Of a stretch of DNA of 64,000 bases, positions 1 to 7,318 are shown piece after piece. The translations under genes and the position numbers were made by a program. Below the pieces are notes generated by a model, which ran no database searches, was not told the DNA's origin, and saw only the letters and a program-made list of their open reading frames with translations. How positions within the stretch are numbered: position 1 is the first letter of the stretch; each line of letters opens with the position of its first letter. Origin of the DNA: Lachnospiraceae bacterium (GTDB lineage: Bacteria; Bacillota; Clostridia; Lachnospirales; Lachnospiraceae); NCBI GenBank assembly GCA_017624855.1, contig JAGAMF010000006.1:1-64000 (forward strand), read 5' to 3'.

Positions 1-41
1 ATATATAATATATAATAGTATAATAATATATATATAATAAC

Positions 42-86
42 ATACTACGCTTTTATAATTAAATATAATAAGCGTAGTATTTTTTT
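42..86 (+). terminator. rho-independent terminator
   Basis: Perfect 11-bp inverted repeat (42-52 with 70-80) followed by seven T residues. It presumably ends transcription from a gene left of the window. Confidence 0.75.
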
Positions 87-256
87 GAATTGACTAAATT
101 TATTAGTTTTCTAAAACATATCTCAAAACAAGTCATATTATTTTTTTCTTAAAAACTTAGATTCAAATTTTGTAATACAAATATCCGTATGTAAAAAATA
201 ATTGTAAAAGAGTAATTCATTTTTATTTTATACTAAGATTTTTATTTATTTAAATG

Positions 257-290
257 GACGGTATTCGGTGCTACCGCACCGAATACCGTC
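257..290. repeat. perfect 15-bp inverted repeat, tetraloop
   Basis: Arms 257-271 and 276-290 are exactly complementary with a 4-nt loop. No T-run follows on either strand, so it is not a normal terminator. It could be an operator or a 5' mRNA-stabilising hairpin for the downstream ClpP-like gene. Confidence 0.7.
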
Positions 291-327
291 TAAGGAAAAA
301 GTGAAGGGAGAAGAAATAAGAGAAAAG

Positions 328-461
328 AAAAAAAGAAATTATAATTGAGAGAAAGGAGGAAGGAATTAAAAAATCATAAGAAAAAAGAAATTGTAATTGA
401 AAGAAAGGAGAAAAGAATTTAAAGAAAAACATAAGTAAATGTGTTTGAAAGAAAGGAGATA
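328..461 (+). repeat. tandem repeats carrying Shine-Dalgarno-like cores
   Basis: About 52-55 nt recurs with variation: copy A near 329-380, copy B 381-435, and a shorter copy C about 436-461. Each contains a GAAAGGAG-like ribosome-binding core (351-358, 403-410, 451-458). Only the last core is correctly spaced before an ATG (463). Confidence 0.65.
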
Positions 462-462
462 A

Positions 463-1050
463 ATGGCAAACATAATATTAGAAACAGCACGAGGAATACA
501 GCCGATTGCAATTACAGATGAGTTATTGCGTAATCGAGTGATTTTTTTAGAAGAGGAGGTGACGCCTACGCGCGTAAACAGTATTATTAAACAGTTGATG
601 TATTTGGAAATGGAGGATAGTGAAGCAGAGATTACGATATACATCAACAGTCCCGGTGGTGATGTGATGAGTGGCTTGGCATTGTACGATTGCATGTCTC
701 TTATTACACCGCCCATCAGAACCGTATGTATCGGTTCGGCATCCAGTATGGCAGCAATTCTGTTTCTTGCAGGAGATACAAGACAGATGTTGCCCCACTC
801 GAAGCTGATGATACATGATCCGTCATTTAGCAAGGCAGAGATAAGTGGAAACAAACCCCACGAGATACAGCAGAAGTTGGATACATTAAATGAAATAAAA
901 CATATGCTTGCGAAAATCATTGCATTGCATACGGATAAAAGTGTAGAAGAGGTAGAGGAGGAGACAGAAGAAGATACTTATTACGATGCAGAAACAGCCA
1001 TAAAAAATGGTTTGGCAGATGAAATACTGTCTAAGTTTCGCATAAATTAA
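463..1050 (+). CDS. ClpP-like serine protease subunit
   Basis: The 195-residue product matches the ATP-dependent Clp protease proteolytic subunit, which forms a barrel fed by ClpX/ClpA-type unfoldases in the cytoplasm. The catalytic triad is visible: Ser95 in GSASSMAA, His118 in KLMIHDP and Asp171 in EEDTYYDA, plus INSPGG near residue 62. The N-terminus lacks the usual VPxVIE segment, so coupling to an unfoldase may differ from the main ClpP. AGGAGA seven bases upstream supports ATG463. It stands alone without clpX or tig, so I read it as an extra paralogue rather than the housekeeping copy. Confidence 0.9.
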   Translation: MANIILETARGIQPIAITDELLRNRVIFLEEEVTPTRVNSIIKQLMYLEMEDSEAEITIYINSPGGDVMSGLALYDCMSLITPPIRTVCIGSASSMAAILFLAGDTRQMLPHSKLMIHDPSFSKAEISGNKPHEIQQKLDTLNEIKHMLAKIIALHTDKSVEEVEEETEEDTYYDAETAIKNGLADEILSKFRIN

Positions 1051-1074
1051 GCGATTAAGGTAGTGGTAAAATAC

Positions 1075-1269
1075 ATGGACGAACAAAAGAAATATGAAGA
1101 TAAAATAATAATTGTATGTAATCGCTTGGATGAGTTGGACAATGTGATTACAACCTTGGTCTTAGGCTTAAAGGCTGAAAAAATGCCTCAACAGGTGCTT
1201 GATTGTTTTGAAAGCATTCGTTGGGGCATAAAGGAACTTAAATTTCAACTTGAAGAAATATGCTCATAA
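1075..1269 (+). CDS. small coiled-coil hypothetical protein
   Basis: The 64-residue protein from ATG1075 is charged and mostly predicted helical, with heptad-like hydrophobics and no membrane segment or signal. A GTG start four codons earlier (1063) is possible, but neither has a strong ribosome site; AAGG lies at 1057-1060. It begins 24 nt after the ClpP-like stop and is probably cotranscribed. I do not recognise a family; an adaptor or accessory role for the protease would be speculation. Confidence 0.5.
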   Translation: MDEQKKYEDKIIIVCNRLDELDNVITTLVLGLKAEKMPQQVLDCFESIRWGIKELKFQLEEICS

Positions 1270-1311
1270 CCTGTGAGTTTTTATGATTCCCCTATATGAA
1301 AAATTAAAATA

Positions 1312-1344
1312 GCGGCATGGATAGTTATATACTATTCGTGCCGC
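1312..1344 (-). terminator. terminator of XRE gene
   Basis: Arms 1312-1325 and 1331-1344 pair over 14 bp with a few G-U pairs. Read on the minus strand the hairpin is followed by a T-rich tract. It overlaps the stop codon of the minus-strand regulator and may also stop + strand transcripts. Confidence 0.55.
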
Positions 1345-1628
1345 ATTGTGTTAATAAGTGTTTGCAAAACTCGGATTTGTTCGTCACTTAAATGCTGTGT
1401 ATCTAAAACAATAGGAGGTGCATCGGTACTTTTACCCAAAAGATAATCTGTGCTACATTTGTACAAGTAAGACAGTGCCAATAAATTCTCTACACTGGGT
1501 GTTCTTTCGCCGGTTTCGTATCCGCTAATGATGGAAGGAGAAACATCTAAAAGATTGGCAACATCTTTTTGGGATAAATTATTTTGAGTTCTTAACTCTT
1601 TTAATCGAGTAGGTAAATTTTTAATCAT
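1332..1628 (-). CDS. XRE-family transcriptional regulator
   Basis: A 98-residue DNA-binding protein with an N-terminal Cro/C1-type helix-turn-helix (about residues 8-62; LSQKDVANLLDVSPS then SGYETGERTPS) and a short C-terminal helix (about residues 75-98) that may dimerise. It is divergent from the gene at 1783. The shared intergenic region holds a 21-bp palindrome (1687-1707) and a matching half-site (1643-1650) next to its own start, which suggests autorepression and control of the divergent gene. Phage-repressor-like proteins of this size are common in accessory regions. Confidence 0.88.
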   Translation of the reverse strand: MIKNLPTRLKELRTQNNLSQKDVANLLDVSPSIISGYETGERTPSVENLLALSYLYKCSTDYLLGKSTDAPPIVLDTQHLSDEQIRVLQTLINTMRHE

Positions 1629-1642
1629 ATTGTGTTAACCTC

Positions 1643-1707
1643 CAACACTTATTGTAAATTATAATTGCACACGCAAGGGGTTTTTGCGCAACACTTAAAG
1701 TGTTGCG
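1643..1707. promoter_or_regulatory. palindromic operator plus half-site
   Basis: Positions 1687-1707 form a perfect palindrome with 10-nt arms around one central A (CGCAACACTT and its complement). The same CAACACTT core occurs once more at 1643-1650, 15 nt from the XRE start codon. The layout fits an operator region for the adjacent regulator; binding is inferred. Confidence 0.6.
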
Positions 1708-1782
1708 TTGGCTGTCAAACAGTGGTACAATATTAAACTGGGAGTAGAGAGGTTTAATCACTATGAAAGGGATAATTATATC

Positions 1783-2307
1783 ATGCAAAGGAAGGTTGAG
1801 TATAAAGAAAGATGTGGAACATGTGTGCGTGGTCGTATTACATGTAGAAGATGTTCCGGAAAGGGAAAATATTACGAGTGGCGAGAATATGGCGATATAA
1901 AATGTCCGGATTGTAATGGCGTAGGTAGTTTTCAATGTCCGACTTGTGGCGGTGAAGAATGGGTTAAAAAAGAAAGATGGGAATATGATTTTTCATCTGA
2001 AAGTACTTCAAGCAGTTCGTCCTCTTCAAGTTATAGATCGACGCGTTCGCATTCAGAATCATCGGGAGGCGGTATTTGGCTTTGGATTATAGCCTGTGTT
2101 ATAGCCACATTTTTGTTTGGGTTGCCGGGATTGTTTATTGTTGGTATAATTGCAATTATTTGTAATTTTAAGGCGGTTATGAAATGTATACTTTCCCTGG
2201 TCTGTGCTTTGATTGGATATTATATTGCAGAAGCGTTGGGAATAAACGGTATATGGGGAATGCTGATATTCGGAATTGGTATTCCGGCTATTTTCAAAAA
2301 GAAATAA
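1783..2307 (+). CDS. DnaJ-type zinc-finger membrane protein
   Basis: From ATG1783 the 174-residue product begins with a cysteine-rich module of four CxxC motifs (CGTC, CRRC-SGKG, CPDC-NGVG, CPTC-GG), the pattern of the DnaJ central zinc-binding domain, but no J domain is present. A serine-rich linker follows (about residues 70-95), then two or three hydrophobic segments (about residues 100-172). It may be a membrane-anchored protein with a cytoplasmic zinc module. An upstream TTG in frame (1708) would overlap the palindromic operator and lacks a ribosome site. Confidence 0.65.
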   Translation: MQRKVEYKERCGTCVRGRITCRRCSGKGKYYEWREYGDIKCPDCNGVGSFQCPTCGGEEWVKKERWEYDFSSESTSSSSSSSSYRSTRSHSESSGGGIWLWIIACVIATFLFGLPGLFIVGIIAIICNFKAVMKCILSLVCALIGYYIAEALGINGIWGMLIFGIGIPAIFKKK

Positions 2308-2359
2308 AATAAAAGAAAACAGAATTCAATAATAAAAAACAAAAATAGGAGGTTTTACT

Positions 2360-3580
2360 ATGAAGAAAAAATTTTACATTTCCATCGTGGCTATCATCAT
2401 GACAGTGTGCGTTATCGGATGCATTGGCAATACCGGTTCAAGCAATGTGACAGTGTCGGTCAGTGAGCCTGTGCATGAAGTTGCCGTGACTTCGGAAGTG
2501 AGCGAGGAAGTATCCGAGGAAGTAAGCGAGGAAGTATCCGAGGAAGTGAGCGAAGAAAAGACAGAAGAAGAAACAACTGAAGTTACAACCGAAGAAGTTG
2601 TTGATGAAGTTGTTGAAGAAGTACCTGAAGTTACTTATGATTTCAATTCAGTAGAAGCTATTTCTGAAGTATGCGGCCTCAGAGCTCCTGTTCAGGATGA
2701 TATAACTATTTGTTATGTTCATACATTTGACGAAGTGAACCCTTATGATGTAACATGGGATTACGGTCCTTTATATGAAGAATATGTAGCAGCTTGTGAT
2801 TGGTCTTTAGTATTCGACGCTGATTTTTATATGGAGTCTTTCCCTATGTTAGCACTTCAATATAATTACGACGAAGAATTATTACTTAGACACTTCCAAA
2901 CTATAGGTATTCACGAAGGTCGTCAAGGTTCTGCAAACTTCAATATTGGTGCTTATTTCATGAACTGTGATGACTCTTTCTATGATTCATTTGAGTATAA
3001 TTATGAAGGTTATTATTTCTATTATATGCTTAATTATGAAGCTGAAAAAAATGTCAACACAGTTACAAGAAATGATGGTAAGCCTGTGAAACTTCAGTAT
3101 AATACAATTATGACTGCACTTCAGGCTAAAGAATTTGAACAAGTTAATGAATATCGTGAAGATGCTGGTGTTGAACCTCTTATTTACGATGCTGAATTTG
3201 CAGCTTTTGCTAATTGGCGTTGTTACATTAACTGTGTAGAAAATTGGGATGCACATGATTGGTGTCATGAAAACCTCGATGAACTTAGAAGCTATAAAGC
3301 TGTGATTGGATGTAATCACTATAGTGAAAATAATGTAGATACTACTAATGTAGCATTAAGCGGTGCTGAAGGTAATGCTATACCTAGAGCAGGCGCATAT
3401 GCTGCATCCCCTGCGCATTATGAGGCTATGACAAATACCGAATTTGTATACTTTGGAACATCTAATTGTTATATTGCTGAAAACAATCGTACAAATCCTG
3501 CATTTCATGAAAATGCTAAATATATTAGTTTTGTACAAGATATCTTTTCAGATACTTTATCAACACCTACTAACCCTTAA
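2360..3580 (+). CDS. CAP-domain lipoprotein with acidic repeats
   Basis: Exported protein of 406 residues. The N-terminal signal ends in VIGC (Cys about 21), consistent with lipidation. A Glu/Val/Ser-rich linker follows, built from 12-nt tandem repeats (about 2497-2556). A tyrosine-rich module at about residues 150-225 (FDADFYMESFP ... HEGRQG) resembles a repeat I associate with Lachnospiraceae surface proteins. The C-terminus (about 255-400) is a CAP/SCP-like domain (VNEYREDAGVEPLIYD, SPAHYEAMTNTEFVYFG). AGGAGG precedes the ATG. CAP proteins are secreted; substrate unknown. Codons are more AT-ending after the repeat tract, hinting at a composite gene. Confidence 0.8.
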   Translation: MKKKFYISIVAIIMTVCVIGCIGNTGSSNVTVSVSEPVHEVAVTSEVSEEVSEEVSEEVSEEVSEEKTEEETTEVTTEEVVDEVVEEVPEVTYDFNSVEAISEVCGLRAPVQDDITICYVHTFDEVNPYDVTWDYGPLYEEYVAACDWSLVFDADFYMESFPMLALQYNYDEELLLRHFQTIGIHEGRQGSANFNIGAYFMNCDDSFYDSFEYNYEGYYFYYMLNYEAEKNVNTVTRNDGKPVKLQYNTIMTALQAKEFEQVNEYREDAGVEPLIYDAEFAAFANWRCYINCVENWDAHDWCHENLDELRSYKAVIGCNHYSENNVDTTNVALSGAEGNAIPRAGAYAASPAHYEAMTNTEFVYFGTSNCYIAENNRTNPAFHENAKYISFVQDIFSDTLSTPTNP

Positions 3581-3608
3581 TTTTATAATTTGAAAAGGAG
3601 TGATTATT

Positions 3609-3701
3609 ATGTTAAAAGAACTTAGAAATACTGTTAGAGTTATCTCTTTCATTATCGGTTTTGCCATTGCTTATGGTTTACTTACTTTGATTTTTGGATA
3701 A
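3609..3701 (+). CDS. 30-aa hydrophobic small protein
   Basis: A 30-codon ORF with an excellent ribosome site (AAAAGGAG at 3593-3600, 8 nt before ATG). The product has a short basic N-terminus (MLKELRNTVR) and one predicted transmembrane helix (ISFIIGFAIAYGLLTLIFG). It begins 28 nt after the CAP lipoprotein and is probably cotranscribed. Possible roles are a small membrane partner or toxin-like peptide; nothing in the sequence decides. Translation is inferred only from the ribosome site. Confidence 0.5.
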   Translation: MLKELRNTVRVISFIIGFAIAYGLLTLIFG

Positions 3702-3764
3702 CAATAACATGATAGCCTTTAACAATGTTTTCACATCATTAAAAGTTCTTTTAATATAAAAACA

Positions 3765-3889
3765 GACACAAAAGATTTCATCTTTTGTGTCAAAAAATAA
3801 AAAAGTAAAGACAAACGGCACAACCTTAGGGTTGTGCCGTTTGTGCAGGAAAAGGAAAAAACTGCCCCTTGCATGCAAGGGGCAGTTTT
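3765..3889. terminator. cluster of three consecutive perfect hairpins
   Basis: Hairpin 1: arms 3765-3775 and 3781-3791. Hairpin 2: arms 3811-3825 and 3830-3844. Hairpin 3: 32-nt perfect palindrome 3858-3889. Hairpins 1 and 3 are preceded by A-runs, so they look like terminators when read on the minus strand; hairpin 3 also has TTTT inside its 3' arm on the + strand. Together they probably insulate the CAP operon from the ATPase gene at 3930. Confidence 0.65.
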
Positions 3890-3929
3890 ACGTAACTAAA
3901 AAATATTTAAATAAAAAGGAGGACAAAAT

Positions 3930-5192
3930 ATGTCAAATATAAAAAATAGTAACACAGAGAGATACGGAAACAGAATTCTTGCTAAGAATGTACATGTTTC
4001 CAATGATACAAAAATAACAGGATTAAATAATAATGATTTAATCATCGCTTCATCCGGAGCGGGAAAAACCGGAAGCTATGTAGTGCCGAATATCCAGAAT
4101 CTTGACAGTAGTCTTGTGGTTGTGGATACAAAAGGACAATTATATCGATTGTTTGCCGAAGAGCTTGAAAAGAAAGGTTATAATGTTTATTGTATGAATT
4201 TTATTAATCCTAAAACATCTTGCGTATATAATCCGTTGGACTATATCGGCAGATATGAGGATGGTGGACTGATTGAAAAGGATGTTTTAACGATTGCAAC
4301 AATGCTGACAGAAAAAAACAGTCCGGACAAAGAACCGATTTGGAATCATCTGGCAACAAGTTTTGTGGTATTTTTAATTGCATACTGTATGGAATGTTTA
4401 CCACTGAAAGATAGAAATTTAATCAAAGTTGCTGAGTTATCAAGAGAGTTTAATCAGCTTACGGAAAGTGATGAGTTTACAACATGGTGTAAGAAGAATA
4501 GCGATTCTCTGGCGGCGAAGAAATATACAGAAATTAATAACTACATGCCGGCAGAAAAAATGTTTTCTTCCGTAAGAGGATTTGTAGATGATGCTCTGCA
4601 GATATTTAATTTTGCAGAGGCCAAGTATTTGTTTGATCCACAGAAGAGTGAAAAAGCTGTTTTTGATATCAAGCTTCTTGGAAAGGAAAAGACAGCCTTA
4701 TTTATGAATGTGAGTGATACCGATGCGTCTTTTGATACAATTGTAAATTTGGTGTATGCGCAGACATTTCATGTTCTTCATCGAATCGCGGATGCAAATC
4801 CAAACGGTAAATTAATGTGTCCGGTAAGAATTATAATGGATGATTTTGCAGCAACGGCCAAGATTGCCAATTTTGACAGAATTATGTCGGTAATTCGTTC
4901 CAGAGATATTTATGTTAGTATTATTTTACAGAATGTTTTTCAGTTAAATGCTATGTATACAATCGGTGAAGTAAAATCAATTGTGGATAATTGCGACCAT
5001 TGGATTTTTATGGGATGTAATGATTATGATATGGCGGAGTACATCGGTAAGCGTGTGTGTAAACAGCCTGAAACGATTCTGCAAATACCCAACGATAAGG
5101 TATATATTATAACAAGAGGCTGTAAACCTGCATTGGCAGATAAAATTGAACCTTACAGTACATTGGCGCAGGACTATGACAGAGCTGCATAA
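3930..5192 (+). CDS. VirD4/TraG-like coupling ATPase, TM-less orphan
   Basis: The 420-residue protein has the P-loop of type IV coupling proteins: Walker A SSGAGKTGS (Lys46) and Walker B IIMDDFA (Asp304-Asp305), with the typical QNVFQLNAMYT and DNCDHWIFMG segments of the TraG/TraM-recognition fold. Such proteins deliver relaxase-DNA to a conjugation channel. N-terminal membrane helices usual in VirD4 are absent and the length is below the usual 550-700 residues. No relaxase, other mating genes or integrase lie nearby. It is either a relic of an integrative element or a repurposed ATPase. AAAGGAGG supports the start. Confidence 0.8.
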   Translation: MSNIKNSNTERYGNRILAKNVHVSNDTKITGLNNNDLIIASSGAGKTGSYVVPNIQNLDSSLVVVDTKGQLYRLFAEELEKKGYNVYCMNFINPKTSCVYNPLDYIGRYEDGGLIEKDVLTIATMLTEKNSPDKEPIWNHLATSFVVFLIAYCMECLPLKDRNLIKVAELSREFNQLTESDEFTTWCKKNSDSLAAKKYTEINNYMPAEKMFSSVRGFVDDALQIFNFAEAKYLFDPQKSEKAVFDIKLLGKEKTALFMNVSDTDASFDTIVNLVYAQTFHVLHRIADANPNGKLMCPVRIIMDDFAATAKIANFDRIMSVIRSRDIYVSIILQNVFQLNAMYTIGEVKSIVDNCDHWIFMGCNDYDMAEYIGKRVCKQPETILQIPNDKVYIITRGCKPALADKIEPYSTLAQDYDRAA

Positions 5193-5211
5193 TATGCGTT
5201 GAGCAAAAAAT

Positions 5212-5237
5212 AAAAGGGCATCTGCCCTTTTATTTTT
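5212..5237. terminator. bidirectional terminator between convergent genes
   Basis: Inverted repeat 5212-5219/5224-5231 with T-rich flank on the + strand and A-run (T-run on the minus strand) on the other side. It ends both the ATPase gene and the convergent SpoIID-like gene. Confidence 0.8.
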
Positions 5238-6485
5238 TTATGGCTCCGATATTCCGGTCACGCCAACATAAATATTGGAGATGGAATACCAGGTTGCAAA
5301 ATCCGTCACACCGGTTGGATTCAAGTTAAAAATCTGTTGGAAACTTCGAACTGCCTCAGCTGTACCGGGACCGTAAATGCCGTCTTCCGATACACCGGGG
5401 AGGGCAGGGTAGTTTCTTTTAATGCGATTGAGCTGTTGCTGGAGTTGTAACACCTTACTGCCTCTGGAACCGATGGTTAAGTCATATCCGGGCCATGATG
5501 CGGGTACACCGTCAATTTGGTCGGCCGAATTGATATACATATCGTTGCCGTAGTAGTAGCGGATAATGTCAATGGCAGAATAACCTTCCTGCCCCAAATA
5601 CATAGAGCCCCATTGGCTTAAACCGCGACAGGTGACCCTTTTACCGTCGCAGTATGAGGTGAAAATCGGCTGTCGTACGCCGGGTCTGGATAAGTAATTG
5701 TTAAAAATAGAATCCACAATACGGTCAATGTTGGCGTAGATATTTCTGCCGTAAATAAACTTCTGATCATATGCCGTGGAAGAAGTAATGGTAAAATTGT
5801 AGCCGCGGTTTCTATACCATTCCGTATATACGCGATTTAAGGTAAAACTCATAATCACCAGAGTGTTGGCGTAAATGGTACTTTCCGGCCAGGTGGGAAA
5901 GATTTCGCTGCTCACCACATTTTTAATATAATCCCGGTACGGAACATAGTAATTGGGTGCAGTGTTATCATCGGGAACCCCATCATGCACAATAATGGTT
6001 TCGGGAATTACAACCCGTGATAAAATGATTTCACCGGTTTCGGCTTCGGGCTTAATCTCGGCTTCCGGAGTTTTGGAAGGATAGTCGCCTACCAAGGTAT
6101 GTATGGGAATATTAATGGTTCCCGCACCGGTACCGAAACGCACCGGCACCAAAGCCACCGGCTGAATAGAGGTTTCATCCGCAAGCATTTCGGAACCGTT
6201 AATGGTAATGGGTTCATAGCCTTCTGCCAGAATGATAAAACGATATTGGGAGAAGGGCTGCGGGCTTTCGGGATTTAAAGAATAGGACAAAGGTGGTGTG
6301 GGAAGGGTAATGGGTTCTGTCTGGCCGGAAGAGTTGGTAATAAGTGTATCAAGCAGGTTATCCGGCTCTTCTATGGAGTAAACCTGTATTTGTGCATTTG
6401 GAATGGGAATTGTGGTAGATACTCTTGTAACAAAGAAAACAAGCCTGCCGTTGTCGGTGCTTGTTAGTGTAGTCAAGGAATCCAT
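5238..6485 (-). CDS. SpoIID/LytB-domain protein with PG-binding domain
   Basis: From ATG at 6485 the product has 415 residues; ATGAGG upstream gives the ribosome site. The longer in-frame start at 6545 would run through the terminator hairpin of the preceding gene and is rejected. After an N-terminal beta-rich part, a SpoIID/LytB-like domain covers about residues 175-320 (YIKNVVSSEIFPTWPES, RGLSQWGSMYLGQEGYS, IIRYYYG). A C-terminal peptidoglycan-binding_1 domain follows (about 335-400; GSRGSKVLQLQQQLN, DGIYGPGTAEAVRSFQ). No signal peptide is seen. SpoIID itself is a lytic transglycosylase; here a wall-binding or spore-coat role is inferred. Confidence 0.8.
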   Translation of the reverse strand: MDSLTTLTSTDNGRLVFFVTRVSTTIPIPNAQIQVYSIEEPDNLLDTLITNSSGQTEPITLPTPPLSYSLNPESPQPFSQYRFIILAEGYEPITINGSEMLADETSIQPVALVPVRFGTGAGTINIPIHTLVGDYPSKTPEAEIKPEAETGEIILSRVVIPETIIVHDGVPDDNTAPNYYVPYRDYIKNVVSSEIFPTWPESTIYANTLVIMSFTLNRVYTEWYRNRGYNFTITSSTAYDQKFIYGRNIYANIDRIVDSIFNNYLSRPGVRQPIFTSYCDGKRVTCRGLSQWGSMYLGQEGYSAIDIIRYYYGNDMYINSADQIDGVPASWPGYDLTIGSRGSKVLQLQQQLNRIKRNYPALPGVSEDGIYGPGTAEAVRSFQQIFNLNPTGVTDFATWYSISNIYVGVTGISEP

Positions 6486-6523
6486 AAAAACCTCATATGT
6501 TTCTTTGACATAAGATATGCAAA

Positions 6524-6553
6524 AAGACGCTTTGATATGAATCAAAGCGTCTT
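6524..6553 (-). terminator. terminator of 6573-7067 gene
   Basis: 13-bp perfect stem (6524-6536 with 6541-6553) and 4-nt loop, followed by five T on the minus strand. It lies between the two minus-strand genes, separating their transcripts. Confidence 0.75.
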
Positions 6554-6572
6554 ACTTTATGTAAAAATATGA

Positions 6573-7067
6573 TTAAACGATGTAATCGAAAGAAGGTGCT
6601 GTCATGTTCTTAATAACGCCGCCCATGTTGGTGTAGCTGATGGTACGGTTTCTTCTCATAATGTCTGATAACACATCTGTGCTCTTGCTTGCGGTATCAG
6701 CAGTAGCGTTTTCTTTCTTCTCGGAAGCTTCTGTCTTTTCCACAACCTTGCCGTCTTCGGTTTCGGCTACGGTTTTGTCTGTGGGTTCTTTTACGGTGCT
6801 TGCTTTTAACTTATCCAAAATGTCGGTAGAAGAGTTCTTCTTGATATCTTCATCGCCGTACTTGTCATAATAAGCACCTAAAAGCTTGCCGTAACTTCCG
6901 GAGCGGATTAACGCCCGATCGGATAATGCGGAGTATACACCGGAAGTGGAAGAGGAACCACCCAAAATGCTGCTTGTCAAAGAAGCCATGGATGACGAAC
7001 CATGGTTATTGGTATTGTACATACTCTGAAACATAGATGAAGCATTGTATAAACTGCCGATATTCAT
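6573..7067 (-). CDS. Ser-rich hypothetical protein
   Basis: Start chosen at ATG7067 because GGGAGG lies about 8 nt upstream; a longer frame to 7109 lacks this. The 164-residue product starts MNIGSLYNASSMF, continues with a Ser/Asn/Gly-rich segment, a charged middle (KTVAETEDGKVVEKTEASEKKE) and a C-terminus ending GGVIKNMTAPSFDYIV. No signal peptide or membrane helix is seen. The low-complexity N-terminus resembles small Lachnospiraceae proteins whose function I do not know. Confidence 0.6.
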   Translation of the reverse strand: MNIGSLYNASSMFQSMYNTNNHGSSSMASLTSSILGGSSSTSGVYSALSDRALIRSGSYGKLLGAYYDKYGDEDIKKNSSTDILDKLKASTVKEPTDKTVAETEDGKVVEKTEASEKKENATADTASKSTDVLSDIMRRNRTISYTNMGGVIKNMTAPSFDYIV

Positions 7068-7228
7068 ATGATTCGCCTCCCTTTCCCGTAACCTATGCAT
7101 AGTTTGCACGCATTATTACATTTTCTTGATTTTATTATAGTATAGCGACGCATGAAAATCAAGTATTTGCCGGAAAAACTTCATAAAAAAATAAAATCAC
7201 TAAATATAGTATTTTTTTATAGGTTTGG

Positions 7229-7258
7229 TTGCTTTATACCCACAAATAGTGCTATAAT
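7229..7258 (+). promoter_or_regulatory. sigma-A promoter of DUF5717 operon
   Basis: TTGCTT (7229-7234), 18-nt spacer, TATAAT (7253-7258), about 60 nt ahead of the first gene. Confidence 0.6.
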
Positions 7259-7318
7259 ATATGAGTTGAATTAGGATAGGTGAACTATGCCTAAATACGG
7301 ATGAAAAGAGGTGAGGTT

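Larger units (their letters stand above)
1..462. other. AT-rich gene-free stretch before clpP-like gene
   Basis: No ORF with a ribosome site is visible. It holds a rho-independent terminator (42-86), a perfect 15-bp inverted repeat with a 4-nt loop (257-290), and a purine-rich stretch (about 328-461) in which a Shine-Dalgarno-like segment occurs three times. The rest is simple AT-rich sequence. No clear sigma-A promoter could be chosen. Confidence 0.6.

Noticed and set aside
6486..6545. 20-codon N-terminal extension of the SpoIID-like gene
   Set aside because: It is encoded across the terminator hairpin at 6524-6553 and lacks a ribosome site; ATG6485 has one.
3930..7067. integrative element with attachment sites
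   Set aside because: Only one mating-type gene is present; no integrase, relaxase or flanking direct repeats were seen.
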